The notes under the pieces were generated by a model. The model saw only the letters and a program-made list of their open reading frames with translations. It ran no database searches and was not told where the DNA came from. The position numbers and the translations under genes are program-made. A stretch of 64,000 nt of DNA, from NCBI RefSeq assembly GCF_963576545.1, contig NC_083639.1:11553498-11617497 (forward strand). Reading direction: 5' to 3'. The stretch is from Limanda limanda. Its lineage: Eukaryota; Chordata; Actinopteri; Pleuronectiformes; Pleuronectidae. Of this stretch, positions 1 to 12,800 are shown piece by piece (position 1 is the stretch's first letter; each line of letters begins with the position of its first letter).

Positions 1-1739
1 GTCAACAGCAGATGTCCGGGTTCACGGTCGTCTCTCATGACCTCACTGAGAAGTCTAAAAGCTGGAAATGGATGTCTCATGCGTGTATTTGCATATGTGC
101 ATATTCATACAAGTTGAGCCTGAACGCTTATCCTGACTTTGGAAAACTAAGTCGACCGAATCATTTCCCCACAAGGTCCATTTAGCAGCTGTCCGTCCTC
201 AGCAGATGGAGCTTGCCCAGTTCTCGTCAGTATTTTAGGTGTTAGGCAACTTTGATTTACTTTGCATTGTTTAAATTACATATATTAACTATATCACTCT
301 GTTAGATATGTGCTCTCATTAGTTCAATCTCTCCCTCGTGAATCCAAGGGATGATACCATTAATAAATAAAAAAGTGCATTAAAAGTCTACAGGTTTAAT
401 ATCATTAACCTCAAGTGTTAAAGGCTTAAAGTAACAGTGGCGTATTGAGGATAAAATATTTTTCACTTGCTAAGACAGTACTGCAATTTCAAATTAGACC
501 AAAACTACAGTGAACAGTCAAAACTATTCAAACCTGATTAAAATCTGTGGATGAATAATTTGGAAATAAAGATAGAATCGACAACATTGATAATCTGATT
601 TCAGATCAATCAAAGGCCCGTTTTCACTGATGAGAAGGAAATTCTCAGTGAAGCAAAGTTTTGTGCAGAATATCTGTGGAATAAAGAACCACAGTCAATC
701 TGAAGGAGGTCGCCTCATTCAAAACACAAGTAAATCTTACCTGCCCCCTACTGGTCAGATACATCCAATACACCGTGCAACAAGTCGAAGACTCACAAGA
801 TCATGCACATGAATTAAAGAACTGTCTTCTTCTGTAGTTTCATGGCAGATGTGGTAATTCATGTGCGCAAATATCTGTGGTAAAGTCAAATGAAAACACG
901 TTTGTCTGGTAGAATATTTAGTTTTTATTTATTTTGGTTGACTCTTTTACTTACGCCTATACAAAGCCGACAAAATATGCACAAATTGCACCCGAATAAT
1001 CCCAGGCTAACATGTGTTCATATGATCATATTTCTAACATTGTTTCCATGCAAAAATCAGGAGTGGATGTATTTTTCCATACTCTGAGGATCCTTCGTGC
1101 AGCTGTGATTCCCCCAATCTGTATCACTGCAAACTCTTGTTTTATGGTGGACATGAGCTTACTGAATGATTCTGATCTTGGCGATAAATATCCCTGAAAT
1201 ATCCCTAACTGAAACGATACTGAATCGATACTGAATCGAGTCGAATCAGAAATCCAATTGTAAACCTTGTAAACCGGAATCAAAACGATTTGGGAAGTCA
1301 GTGGCGATAACCAGCCCTAAAAGTAAAGGTGAAGAATAGGCAATATCAGAATAATATATGACAGGTTTCTCAGCACAGAGGAGGAATAAATCTGATGTCA
1401 GTGGGTCCCTGCATGTGGTAAAAGTGTAGGACCTGATTAGAAAAAGTCATATTGGAACTAACTTGGAGGAGGTTGATGCTTAGGAACCTGTACTGATGAG
1501 GTTCAGTTAGGGCAGAAGAGGGGGATGTGCTACAAAGGGAGGGGAAGGAGAGGCATTCTGTAAGAGGAAGTTCTTTGTTTACTTGTTTTGTTGGGTTATG
1601 CTGTCATGACAGTAATGAGTAATGACAACATACATACGTTTTATTTGGTTTTAACTTTTTAAGATTTTTTGGCTCCTGGGAGTTCAAGTACATTCTGCAC
1701 TGTAGATTTGGCAAAGACACTGGGCCTAAAAGGCAAAGC
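1..1739. other. Gene-free AT-rich flank
   Basis: I see no exon with flanking splice sites, no RNA gene and no long conserved frame here. Around 1200-1320 the sequence is rich in degenerate GAATCGA/ACGATA words and ends in a motif resembling the CAGCCCTA tip of teleost hAT-type MITEs, so part of it may be an eroded element whose other end I cannot place. Confidence 0.5.
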
Positions 1740-2220
1740 AGCCAACATTCTATAAGGGAACAATGGGTGAAAAGAAGATTGTGAGCACCACCCTTCTGTC
1801 TGGTTTGGAAGTGACTGGCAGAGATGTAAATGATTTTATGGAGTTGCCTAATGTTTTGACTTTTTCCAAAAGTGATGGAACATTGGGAGCTGGTAAAAGG
1901 TGATGGGGAAGGACCATTCGCCGTCCGAACTAGAGTTTGTTGGATAATAAATGGTTTGCTTCATGGTGGAGATGGCAGGTTCAAGACTGGCTGCTCTGCT
2001 GTTACATCCAACTCGTATTTCTGTGGAAGAGATGCTCATGGAACGATGCAACCATGATTTTAATGAAAAATCATCACATGAGCAATTGGAAATGTCAAGA
2101 GAGGACATTTAATTCATGCAGACTGAGGGAAGTACAGCAGACCTTGAAAATGGACATTACTGCATTGACTTGCCTTTCAGAGAAGAAGAAAAACAGTGCT
2201 ACCAAATAACCGCTGAGTTT
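1740..2220 (+). pseudogene. Degenerate BEL/Pao-type LTR retrotransposon pol fragment
   Basis: A broken fragment of a BEL/Pao retrotransposon polyprotein, from the protease/DUF1758 to reverse-transcriptase junction. Pieces in different frames resemble that family: a segment with SGLEVTG and ELPNV (about 1763-1860), one reading EGPFAVRT followed by WIING (about 1908-1960), and one reading LEMSRED, then a stop, then ENGHYCIDLPFREEE (about 2086-2195). BEL/Pao proteins carry similar words in this order. The copy has frameshifts, an internal deletion between the first two pieces and in-frame stops. No LTRs, RNase H or integrase are seen, so it is an old 5'- and 3'-truncated relic with no coding capacity. 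Confidence 0.72.
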
Positions 2221-3090
2221 ATTGGTAAACTTTATCTACTTTTATCTGTAACATTTTGTATTTCTGTATCTGTGCTTTATTGCCATGTGATCTTCAAATT
2301 GCGTTTAAATTGTATATTTTTTGCATGTTATCTATTTCCTATTGTTTGCCTTCAATTCATTTTATTTTCTGAAGAGCACCTTTTGTTTTGAAAGGTGTTC
2401 TACAAATCAAATGTATTATTATTACCATCTTCTCTTATCATCAACATGAGTATCGATTATTGATTCTAAAAAACGGGAAACGATATTAAAAAAACGGGAA
2501 ACGATATTCACAAAAAAAAACTGTCAGTGATTTAAAGGTAACACCTGTAGTGTGTTTTGGTCCCTTCTGTGTTTAGTGTTAGTGGAACATGCGCATCCCT
2601 GGGTTATTTAACGCACCACTGCCCTCTAGCGGCTGAAACAAAAAATGATACGGTGTTAATTTGGGCGCGTCTTTGAAACCCGCTTTTCTCTTCAGTTACA
2701 TAAAAACACATCCACTGTGGCGGAATACGAATAAATCATAATGAACTTTGACTGGATTTGCTGAAAATGCTGCAAAATAGCAGAAAACAGGTAAATAAAC
2801 ATACTCGCATCATGTGTGCGGCATTCAAGGGCCCTCATCAAACTCGTAACTTCCATAATACTAGTGGTAAAGATAACCTGAAAGCGTTTGCAAGTGTTAC
2901 AATGACCCCTTTGAATATAGTGTTACGTGGTTTCACATGAGTGTTGTTTAAGTTTTGTAATTATGTTACACGTTGGCACATTACCCGACTAAAGGAAAAC
3001 TAAGAGGAGAAACAGCAATGTAATTGCACAGACTTGAAACTTGAGGGTTTCCTTAAAACACCTAATGTATACATGTTTAACACTTTCACC
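2221..3090. other. Intergenic, no gene seen
   Basis: AT-rich spacer. A short direct repeat of the unit ACGGGAAACGATATT occurs at about 2473-2510. Around 2620 there is a CTGCCCTCTAGCGGCTG-like word that is common inside teleost interspersed repeats. No supported exon. Confidence 0.4.
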
Positions 3091-3099
3091 GTGATGTCT

Positions 3100-3480
3100 G
3101 TGTTGATATTTTACACAGGTGGTGTGTCGTAGTTACTGTTGTGAACGTTTGGTGCTGTTTGGTAGTTCACGTTTACGACGGTACGTGAACGCCACACTGC
3201 ATTGCTGTACTTCACTGAGCTGAAGCAGAAGCTGCCTCTTCACTGAAACTCTCGTATTTCGCTTTAACCCGTGATTTTAATATCTGTGCTTCCTCTCATT
3301 CACTCGCTTGGACCACGGACACACAACTCAGCGACTTAGTGTTGGTCTCCATCAGCTCTTCGGTCAGAGTAACTAGGAAACAAACTTCCAGCTGAAATCT
3401 GGGAAGATTTCCCAGTGGGGCTCAGATTGTGTGGATGCAGATGAGGCACGATGCTAGTTAGCTAACTAGCTACCAAGGTA
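3100..3480 (+). promoter_or_regulatory. Candidate distal promoter / non-coding first exon upstream of inava
   Basis: This stretch is richer in GC and CpG than its surroundings and ends in a plausible donor (CCAAG then GTAGGAG, GT at 3478). The first coding exon of inava begins far downstream (9780) behind an acceptor, so a non-coding exon must lie upstream; this is the best candidate by eye. It is an inference from composition and a donor motif only. An 18-bp perfect palindrome lies at 3453-3470, just before the donor. Confidence 0.28.
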
Positions 3481-3977
3481 GGAGCAAAAGGAATGGCATC
3501 GAAGTTTGATTTGATTTGACAAACCTCGCATGTGCATGTGTGCAGAGGGCTCGTTGTTCAGAGCTGATGAACCCACTGTTGCTCTGGAAGGGAGTTAGTG
3601 GAACCAGAGAGGGAAGAGCTCCCCTGTAAAGCGACTTTTAAAGTTTGCTAAACTCCTGAAAGTTGAGGCCCAGCAGCTTCATGGAGTGGCTGGATGAGAG
3701 GGATGAGGACATTCCACAACATTTCTCCTTTATTTAGTTATCTAATCCCTTTTTCTTTAGCCCTGAGAAGTTGTACATTATATGTGCATACAGTTTCCGT
3801 CTCAAGTTGATCTAGTACTTTGTGCAATCTGTTTTTTTAAATCTGATTTATTAGCCATAACTGCAGTATTCAGGTATACATGACATGTTATTGTTGCTAG
3901 GTAACATGCATTATACATTTCCCCAGTGGTTTTAGCTTAAACATGGAGGCAAACCACTGCATTGCAATTATTCTATG

Positions 3978-4333
3978 TAGGGCTGGGCAATAAAACAGTA
4001 TCAATAATCATCACAATATAATTTTCATCAACAGCAATATAACATAAGTTGACATATCAACATATTGCTCATGCATTGTGCAAGCACAGTGAGGAGGTAT
4101 AACACATTAATGATACACCTCAAATGTGAAAAAGGTTTTTTCTGTTTATCAAGTGTTTGTCGTTCTCTGCCCTTAAAGAAGAGTTCAAAACCACAACCTT
4201 CACTCAGGAGTCTTTCAACTTAAAATACATAATAATGTGAAATTTATTGTGATGATTATTGATATAATCTGATATGAACAAATTTAATCTCGATATAATT
4301 TGTATATATATATATAACATATCACCCAGTCTA
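3978..4333. mobile_element. Fold-back MITE (TAGGGCTGGGC-type)
   Basis: A 356-bp element with related ends: it opens TAGGGCTGGGCAATA and closes TATCACCCAGTCTA, which are inverted copies with a few mismatches. Just inside the ends is a perfect 19-bp inverted repeat: TATCAATAATCATCACAAT at 3999-4017 and its complement at 4246-4264. There is no coding capacity. A short TA microsatellite (4303-4317) sits inside the right arm. Elements with GGGCTGGGC(G/A)ATA tips are common non-autonomous DNA transposons in teleost genomes. The boundary TA dinucleotides could be either a target duplication or part of the repeat. Confidence 0.72.
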
Positions 4334-5837
4334 TCTGGGACATTGAGCTTAGAGTTTTTCCTTTGTATTTTCTGTAATAACTTTCAGTAACACCAGACTT
4401 CACTGACCAGTAGAGAAGTGATGAGCTTGTAACATCCTCTTTCATCAGAAAATCACAGCACCATAAAGAAATCTGTCTTAGAGGAACTGACAAATTCAGT
4501 TACAGGGGTTTTGTGAACCAATTATGCTGTCAAATTTAACAAACAGGCGAAAATTATACATATTATACATTATCTTATCTTTAGTCTCTATAATGGGTTT
4601 CTTTAGTGTATAATTAGTTTGTCCTTTCTGTGCACTGAGCTATTTCTACACATTCATATGAATCTGCTGTGCACTAACACGTGCACATCAGATCGACATT
4701 AATTGAAATTAAATTCTTCTGGAAAATTCTTATGTGTCCATAGACATTAATTGTATCAGACTTCATTGTGGTCTTTGATTTTACAGGTTTCTCTGTGTGA
4801 TGCCGTTGATGTGTTGAAGCTTGTTCTCTCTCAGCCACAGCCTTGGGCTTGGTTACAGTCTAGAATAACAACCTGACTTACATGGTGGTGCACAGTCCTC
4901 TAATTCAGCAAACCACAACAGACTCGCCGCTCCTGCCTGCTTGCTCATTTGAGATACTAGCAGTATTCATTCCACATCATTATTATACTCGATTAGAGCC
5001 TTTAGGTGAAGCTTAAAGTCGTCCACAGGCCGCGTGCGGTGGGAGGGAGCCCATGCAGCCTAGCAAGCTTTTTTGCTTCTTCTAAAGTGCTGGATTTCCA
5101 GTGTGTTAGTTCAACTTTATAGCACTTTTTAATGACAACACCTTGATTTAAGCATCCTTACAGCAAAATTGCCCATTAGAACCTGGCAGAGGAAGCAAGT
5201 TGTAAAATCTGGTGTGATCCCCTGGCAGCTGATGGCTCCCCGTGCTGGCAGCCGTAGTCTAGCTGTACACTTATAAAACGGCTCAGGAATATGTAAAGAA
5301 TTTGTTATGCCAGCTGCTGTGTTGCCTGCTCAAAGGCCTCTCTCTGTCTCTGAGGGACCGCAGGTTTGTATAAACTACCAGTGACATCCACCAACTGGCT
5401 GCTTCCACACCCGACGTGTGTTTGTGTTGCACAGGGGAGAAGTGGGATGTTTCTTAACTAGTCCTCACAACTGCCATGACGGCCTTCGCTGCAGTCATTG
5501 TTATCACATTATGGAAGAAAACCGTGAGAGGGTTTTTTTCTCCTTCAACTCAGACGTTACTGATGATTGATGATGTAAGATGTGTCTGAGAGAACTTCCT
5601 ATTCACTGCTCTCTTGAATTCCCCATGATGCTAATCATCTGCATGACTGCACTTCACTTAGATTTGATTTAGTTTATCAAAGTGTTTGGTATGCAGCCTG
5701 TTTACACAAGGCGCTGCTGCTGCTGCTACTCTTCCATTGTATTAACCTTACAGGTGCTGGCTCAGACTTTACCTACATCTCTGTTCATTTTGCAGTGTAT
5801 AAGGAACCGATCGCTAATATTAATGCAGTCTCTCAAT
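4334..5837. other. Intergenic, no gene seen
   Basis: No ORF here has splice context or recognisable similarity. The sequence is AT-rich with no clear repeat boundaries. Confidence 0.4.
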
Positions 5838-6299
5838 GATAGACTGTATATAAACATGGACGTTGCATCTTAACATCCTCCCACTACCCCAAAATATAAA
5901 AGATACAAACGCCCCATTTTGCTGATTTGTAGCCACAGTCTGCACAGTTTCGATTGGGTAACATGTGCTCGACCAATTGTGAGTCAGTCTTTGCTGTCAA
6001 TCATGGCGTTTCACCCTGTTTTTAAAGTAGAAAATTACTAATCAAAACTAACTTACAAGAAAGATTAACAAACATCAGTGGGATTTAACAAAAAACCTCT
6101 AAAATTACAGAAGCCATCTTTGAGAAAAATGTATTTGTCATGTACTCTAGTTTTTAGTGTGGTCCATGTCCTATCCATTAAAATGGAGGACGTGGGGTTT
6201 ATGACCGATATTTCAGCCAACCACCTGGTGGCGATAGAGACGCATTGGCTTCACTTTTGTGATGCTGTCAAGTTATCTATATTTATATACAGTTAATGG
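5838..6299. mobile_element. MITE-like element with CTGTATATAAA ends
   Basis: The left end reads ATAGACTGTATATAAA and the right end is the inverse, TTTATATACAGTTAAT, giving a shared perfect 12-bp core ACTGTATATAAA in inverted orientation about 460 bp apart. The interior contains words such as CACCTGGTGGCGATAGAGACG and CTTCACTTTTGTGATGCTGTCA that recur in a very common teleost interspersed repeat ending in TATATACAGTCTATGG. Short frames in it are not genes. Confidence 0.65.
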
Positions 6300-9200
6300 T
6301 CTCAACAGTTCCTTAAATCCTTCCAGTCGTAAATCGCAGGTATTTTGCTGAAGGCTGCTAACAGATGCACAGACATTGATCTGTCGATGTGCCTGTTCAC
6401 TATTAATATCAACATGCCATTAGATCTTTCTGGTTTCAGTCATTGCTTCAGCTTAATGTTAACCTAATATAGACATTATACAATAAATCATTGACTAGTA
6501 TTGAATAATCAATTATTTATTTGAGAGAAAATTGTGTATCACAAGCTCAGAGAGTTCAAATTAACGTCTTCAAATTCTTAGCTTTGAATAGGATTTATGA
6601 ACCTGATTTATTAAAGACAAACAATCAATTGATAATCAACGTGTTTAATTCAGATTCAGATTAATTCAATGTTGATGAACTAATCGATGAATCGACTGAA
6701 TGTTGCTGCTCATGCAACACCTACATGCTTGATGTCTGCAAAATAAGCCAAGCTGTGCTCACACTTTGAAGCTTAACTGCAGATGTCACTGAACCAAACA
6801 TCTTCTGCATTTGTCCTGCTGCGTTCTTGGTGCTGTGTCGTCTGAGATCTGATTCTTGACAGTCTGGGAATTGTCGGGCCTTGTTTCTAGAGTGTCTGTG
6901 CACCAACATTCCTGGAAAGCCAAAATGAATATTGAAATTCAGAATGAATGCTAGACATGCAGCTACAGAGCAGGTGCTGCCTTTGGGTCTCTATAAATCA
7001 TGACTCTCCCTCCACCATGTGTTTCCTTCTTTTTAGCGGAGGCGAAAATGGCAAGCCAGTAAATGGTTGAGGCATTCTGGAAGTAGGTGGAGAAATAATG
7101 AAGTTTGAGGCTACAGGGAAATCTAACAAAACGAATAATACGTTGAAAATGGCTTGACTGTTTAACAGCCAGGAGATGGCAGCAGCCAGGCGCTGGCCAG
7201 TTATTTGATTCCTTAACAGGCAGAGCTGGACTGTCACAGTAGTTAGCTTTGATTTATAGTTGCCATTGTGAGAGAGCAAGTCATGCAAGACTGTGAGAGT
7301 CATTAACAGTCAGTTATCAAGTCAGTGGGTCATCTGTTACCTGTGATTGAATCATTACGTCTCACTTTATATATTTATACATGAACGAAGTTAGACATTT
7401 TGTAAAATCTCATAAAACCTGCACCTTGACATTTTGCAGTTTACATTGAATAAGACTCTGTGACTTCTACAAGTTGTGAAGCAAGGACAGCAACTGAGGG
7501 AAATATTTATAGTTAATTTATCTGTGAGATACCTTCAGTCAATCAGTAAATAGTTTGGTCTTCGAGAATGATTCAAAACTTAAAAAGCTTGTCTGTGGCC
7601 TTCGATCTTTTGTCATCCTGCTTCTTTCTGTGGCAGTGCTTTTGTAATCAGGTTGCCACCACCCATCCACTCTGATAACAGGGCAAAGAGATGCATAGTT
7701 GCTCAGTATTCTTGTCATTGTTGTTGACACAGTTTCAAACTCAGACGGGAGCGCTGAGTTATATGATACTGACTCAAATGCTCGGCCCTCCTCTGTGTGT
7801 GTGTGTGTGTGTGTGTGTGCGTGCATGTGTGAGAGGCCACTCCTCTTCAGCAGGCAGCTTGTTCTAAGTGGGCGAGTCTCAGTCGAGTTCGAGCATTTTC
7901 ATTCAAGTTGGGAATTGTAAAGGACGGCTCTTCTGGCTTCTTGAGTTTAACAGTTTTTCCTTTGTTTCTCTTAAAGTAAGTGGAATCTTTCATGTGTTCA
8001 TGTCTGTATCGATTCATTCTCTGCCTCAATTCACTTGGATGTTAATAGCTGTCATGTTGTTATTGGTACTTTGTGAGATGATTCATGTTTAGATATTCAT
8101 GGGTTTTGACAAACATAGTCAGCTGGGGTCTGACTGTGTTTTCTCTGGAACTTGACTTAAAGTAACAAGGCAGAACATTTCCTCAGCAATGTTTTTAGTC
8201 CAGTGCAGTTTCTTAGCACCGTCAGAAAAAGGGTAACTCCTTAACTCTTCTTGTATGACTTTTTTAAAAACCCATTCCCAGTCAATTGTCAACATTTAGG
8301 TGATTGTATTTTTAGATGTAATATTCTACAAAAAATGGAACAATAGTTTCCACACAGATTATGTCACAGATTATATTTGATCAGAAAGACGCTGTGGACT
8401 GTTTGGTGTAGCGGTATTAAATCTTCCTTCCCTTTAACGCTCGGCTCCAGGCATGTGGCGGGAGGGAGACAAGATTCTGCAGGTTTTTTAGGGGATTTCA
8501 TCGATTGGCTCACATTAAGCAAAGACAGGAAACTAAAAATCCTTAACTTCGTGATAAAATGACTCACCTGACTTATTAAGTACTGTAATAGATCATCACA
8601 CGTATGGGTTTTAGAGCAGAATCGATTTAATTATAACAGGCCTCCAAAATAAACAGCATATATTCATAAACTGATGATCTTTCTGGTAATTAATCATTAG
8701 AAAATACATTAAATGATTCCTTCCAAATTGCTATTGTTGTAATAACTTATGATTTTGAACTGTTGGTCACAGCTCTCTCTTTGGTGCCTTGCATGCAGCA
8801 TATCTCTATATTTTCCGCCACTTTATTGAAGGTTAGACCTTTGATCAGATTGATCCGGTAGCTCATGGTTTGCTTCATTTTCAACTGATTCACTTTGAGT
8901 TGTACCATTTTTGTTGTTTTGGTTGTGCTGTGCATTAAATGATTTGCCTTGATTTAGTAAACCGCTGCAGTTACACGTGGGAGGGTGTGAAGCCACCGGT
9001 CACAATCTTATGAGATGGGGAATGTGTCACGCTCATGTCATATTCAGGATTATACTGTTATATAATACTGGATGTCGTCCTGTAGCTCGAACAACACGGT
9101 GGTAGGATCACCTCGTGTATGTCACTGCTCGGGATTTATCCTCGTCCAGTTGTTTCACGCAACACTGACCGTGAGAAGCTTCCTGCGCCTAACCGAGGCG

Positions 9201-9779
9201 AACCTCCCTGTTTCCCAGAATGCAACCACTGCCACATTCCTGTATTCTCTTAGTTAATGATCTAACCAACACGCCGCAAAGGTTTTTTTTGACACCTGCT
9301 GTATACACGGCTCAAGTGTCCCGAGCCCCTTATCAGAAGTGATACTGCATATGACATCAGACAGTAATAAAACAAGTTGTCACAGGAAGCACCAGACTTG
9401 GCAGCTTGTATGTGTGTGTGTTCATGGCGAGGGAGACATGACTACACCTGACGGAGGTGTCACACAGGCACGTCACACCTGAATCATGCAACAGGTCACA
9501 GGATCAAGTCATTGGCAGACTTTAGAAAGCTTCAGCTCATTCTGTTTGGATTCTTTTCAGACTCATGACTCAACACTTGTTATCATATTTTAATACTCAT
9601 GTGGTTGTTGAGTTTCATCCCACTGGGAGTGGACTCCCTGAGCTTTAAGACTCTGCTGCTGTTATTTGGTTCAGTGCTGGTTTGGCCTTTTGATGTTTTG
9701 CCAACACAAGACATTATTTTCTATCAAAGTGAAATAAAATTGTGTGAAATGTAAAAACATAAAACATCATGTTTTTCAG
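6300..9779. other. Gene-free region upstream of inava
   Basis: No exon with acceptor, frame and donor can be supported. The only clear low-complexity tract is the TG repeat at 7794-7819. If inava has a distant first exon, this region is mostly its first (5'UTR) intron. Confidence 0.4.
7794..7819. repeat. (TG)13 microsatellite
   Basis: Thirteen uninterrupted TG dinucleotides followed by a degenerate CGTGCATGTGTG tail. It produces spurious poly-Cys/Val and His/Thr frames on the two strands. Confidence 0.95.
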
Positions 9780-9845
9780 GACATGATGAGCATCAACATA
9801 ATATCTTACCTCTGAAGAACAGCGAGAGGAAGTGGATCTACTGAA
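9780..9845 (+). promoter_or_regulatory. inava: inava 5'UTR (acceptor to start) with in-frame uORF
   Basis: A GTTTTTCAG acceptor (AG at 9778-9779) opens the exon. The leader contains ATGATG at 9783, which opens a 10-codon uORF ending in TGA at 9813-9815. That frame is the same as the main one, so the TGA rules out an N-terminal extension and fixes the inava start at 9846. Confidence 0.6.
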
Positions 9846-12800
9846 ATGGAAGTCAATGGAGAGATCAGTGACACTGACAGTGGCATCATTCTTCATTCAG
9901 GTAAAACACTTTAATGTATCACTACCTAGGCCATACAAATTATTTTGTCTGAATGAAAGGCAGTTTTTATTGAATTGCTCGTAAAGTAAAATTAAAGTAA
10001 AAACATGAAATGGATTTAAGTTGAGCCGTCCGAAATGTCTAGTTTCTTATCAAAATGTTATCATTCTATTCAGTTCAATAATTTCAATCATTTGTTTTAC
10101 AATTTTGTGTTGGACCAGCAACCTTGAGTAAAAGTACAACATTTTTGTACAAAAAACTATTTAGCTGGAAGCGTTGGTACAGGTGATGTTGATGTCATCA
10201 GCAGCTGCTTTTCATATGACCTCAACAGCTGAGAAATGAGAAATCCCAAAATGAGGAAACACATAGATGTGATCATGTTTGTGTTGTTTATGACTAAGAG
10301 TGACTAACCACCGGCTCTTGTGCATAGTTGGTATGATATGGTCAGAATAAAATAGTAAAATGTATCTCAAAGTGTCACAAATAATATGGATTTATTAAGT
10401 GGCTATTTTAGGCTCAGTTATCAGTCACGTGACAGATCTGGTGTACAGATACTATTATATATACTATTTCAAATACATTGGAAACATTTCAAGTAAACTC
10501 CTCAATGTTTCTCTACCAACTACGCAATTTAATTACATCTGTGATTTGGAATTCACATGAAAATAAACAGCTAAATCCAGATCCTGTCCACAACATAAAT
10601 ATTCTTTTGACACATTTCACATCTTTCATTGGCTGTGCTGAGGTCGCGCCTGTGCTCCATCCAATATTTAGTCAAATTACATCCTTTCAGACTATAACTC
10701 AATCCAAGAAGATTACATGGAGTCGACAAGCTCTTTTATAATTCTGTTGACGGAGACGATCTCAGTTATGTTCTCAGTAAAATAATCTACATTGTTATAT
10801 CAACTCTGTTCTCCACACTCACCAAATTAAGTTTGCTTCAGGTTGTAATTCCAGCAAGATAAAAACAATTTTTAGTCGATTAAAGAAGAAATTTTTGACA
10901 GGTTTTTCCAATTAGAAATAATTCTTTCAAATTGCAAACTTCTGGGTATATATTCTTTATTCGTCACAGTCAATCTCATTAAGTCATAAAAGTCGGTCTC
11001 CCTTCATTATCCTCTCTGTCCTCTTTGGTGACATAATTAACAGGAAACTTTGGGTGTCTTGTTTTTGCTACGCCCAGTAGTGTCTGCTCATTAGTTCTGG
11101 CCACCCTGACATTCTTTGCGCCTTAATTGAGCCACGTGATGTCTGCCCCATACAATGAGAAAGTGTCCATCCACAAAGAATGGGGGATTGTCAGCATCGG
11201 AAGAGGAATTCTGTGCTCTATTGTTGTGCTGTCACACTTTGTTCCTGTCGCACCTCAGAGGTTTGTCAGTACCTGCAGGGATTCAGTTAATAATCTCTGA
11301 AGGTATGCGGTGCTCAGTGTATTTTTCCTGAAGCCACTCCCACAGTTCCGAGACTAATCTTAATGTCATTAGTCACCAGGGCTACAGACAGCAGCAGGCG
11401 AACACTCACACATTGTTTATGGTCACAAAGATCCTGACACTCAGGCTGCAGTTTCAGTGTCAGAATGAATGAAAACAGAGAAATGCGTGGGGTTCATGGT
11501 GTGAGCACGCATTCTTAAATACAAGGCATCAAAAACACAATTAAGAGAAGAAAGATTAAAATGAATTGCTTAAAACACACAGGTTTAATTACAAAAGACA
11601 AACTTAAGAAGTTACATCGACTTTAAGACATTCTCATAATTTTATAATGAACACATTTTTTGATCCACCTGGAAATTGGAAAGTTTGAAATATGACAAAA
11701 AGTATGCAAAAAATATTGTCAGACCTAAAATAACTAGTTTCATTTGGTTGTTTTTTCATTTTGTACTTATACTGAGTTGTCAGTTAATATTAGAAATTAT
11801 CTTCCATATAATCTAATTTAGTTTAACAGCAACAAAAACATCAGCCTCTGAAAATGAATAAAATTAAATGTGATGCCCAACAAAAACTGAACACAATCAG
11901 TTTTCCATCTGATATTGATCATGAAATTGATTATCAACACGGTATCATATCAACATATGAACACATATCAAGCTAGCAAACGTTTTCTATTTGGACGCTC
12001 GGAACTTATGATCGTAAATCTGTATAGTATTACAATGTTACAAAATAAAATCATGTTGCTTTTAATGATCTTTAATTCATCTTCTCCATCTTTGTTGTGG
12101 TTTTGCTTTATGCTTTAACTTCTTCAGGCTGCGACAGCCCAACAACGCATACGAAGGATGTGACCACACACACACGGGCCATGAAGCTCAAACACCAGGA
12201 TCTCCAGGACAAACTGAAGAAGTGCATATTGGATCTGAAGAAAGCCTGCATCCGTGAAGCTGTAAGTAAGAGTGACAACAGGTCTGCAGAATAAAAACTA
12301 AATATGCTGCATAATGGTGAATTTACCAATCTTTATAGGTGTTAGTAGACCTAGTCAAAGTAAAACTCTGGACAATTGTAACCTCGACATGGCCTTGATG
12401 TCTCAGTGGTTATCTGCAGTCAGGAGCTCCACTCAGAGAAAACAATTCCTTAATGTAACCTCCAACATAATTATTTAGTCTAGTACGACTAAGCAGAGCG
12501 CAAACTTCATCTCCTTCCTCTCAGAAACATTGTGTAGTAAAATTAAATCATGCAACGTGGCTGCAGCTTTTGAAGATGTTATCTGCTGGTTCAGTCAGTC
12601 TAACCAATTTAAATGTTCCCACACCGGCCTGGATTTGAATTAAGCACGAGACCTAAGTCACATGTCATTTATTTTCAGTCTCTTCTCACTGTCTCTCTCT
12701 TTCTTTGTATCCTTGCACTGTGAACTATAGAGTCAAGGCTCATGAAGTACTTTTAAATCTGGACACATACTCAGGCTTTGGGAGTACTACCTCTGTACAT

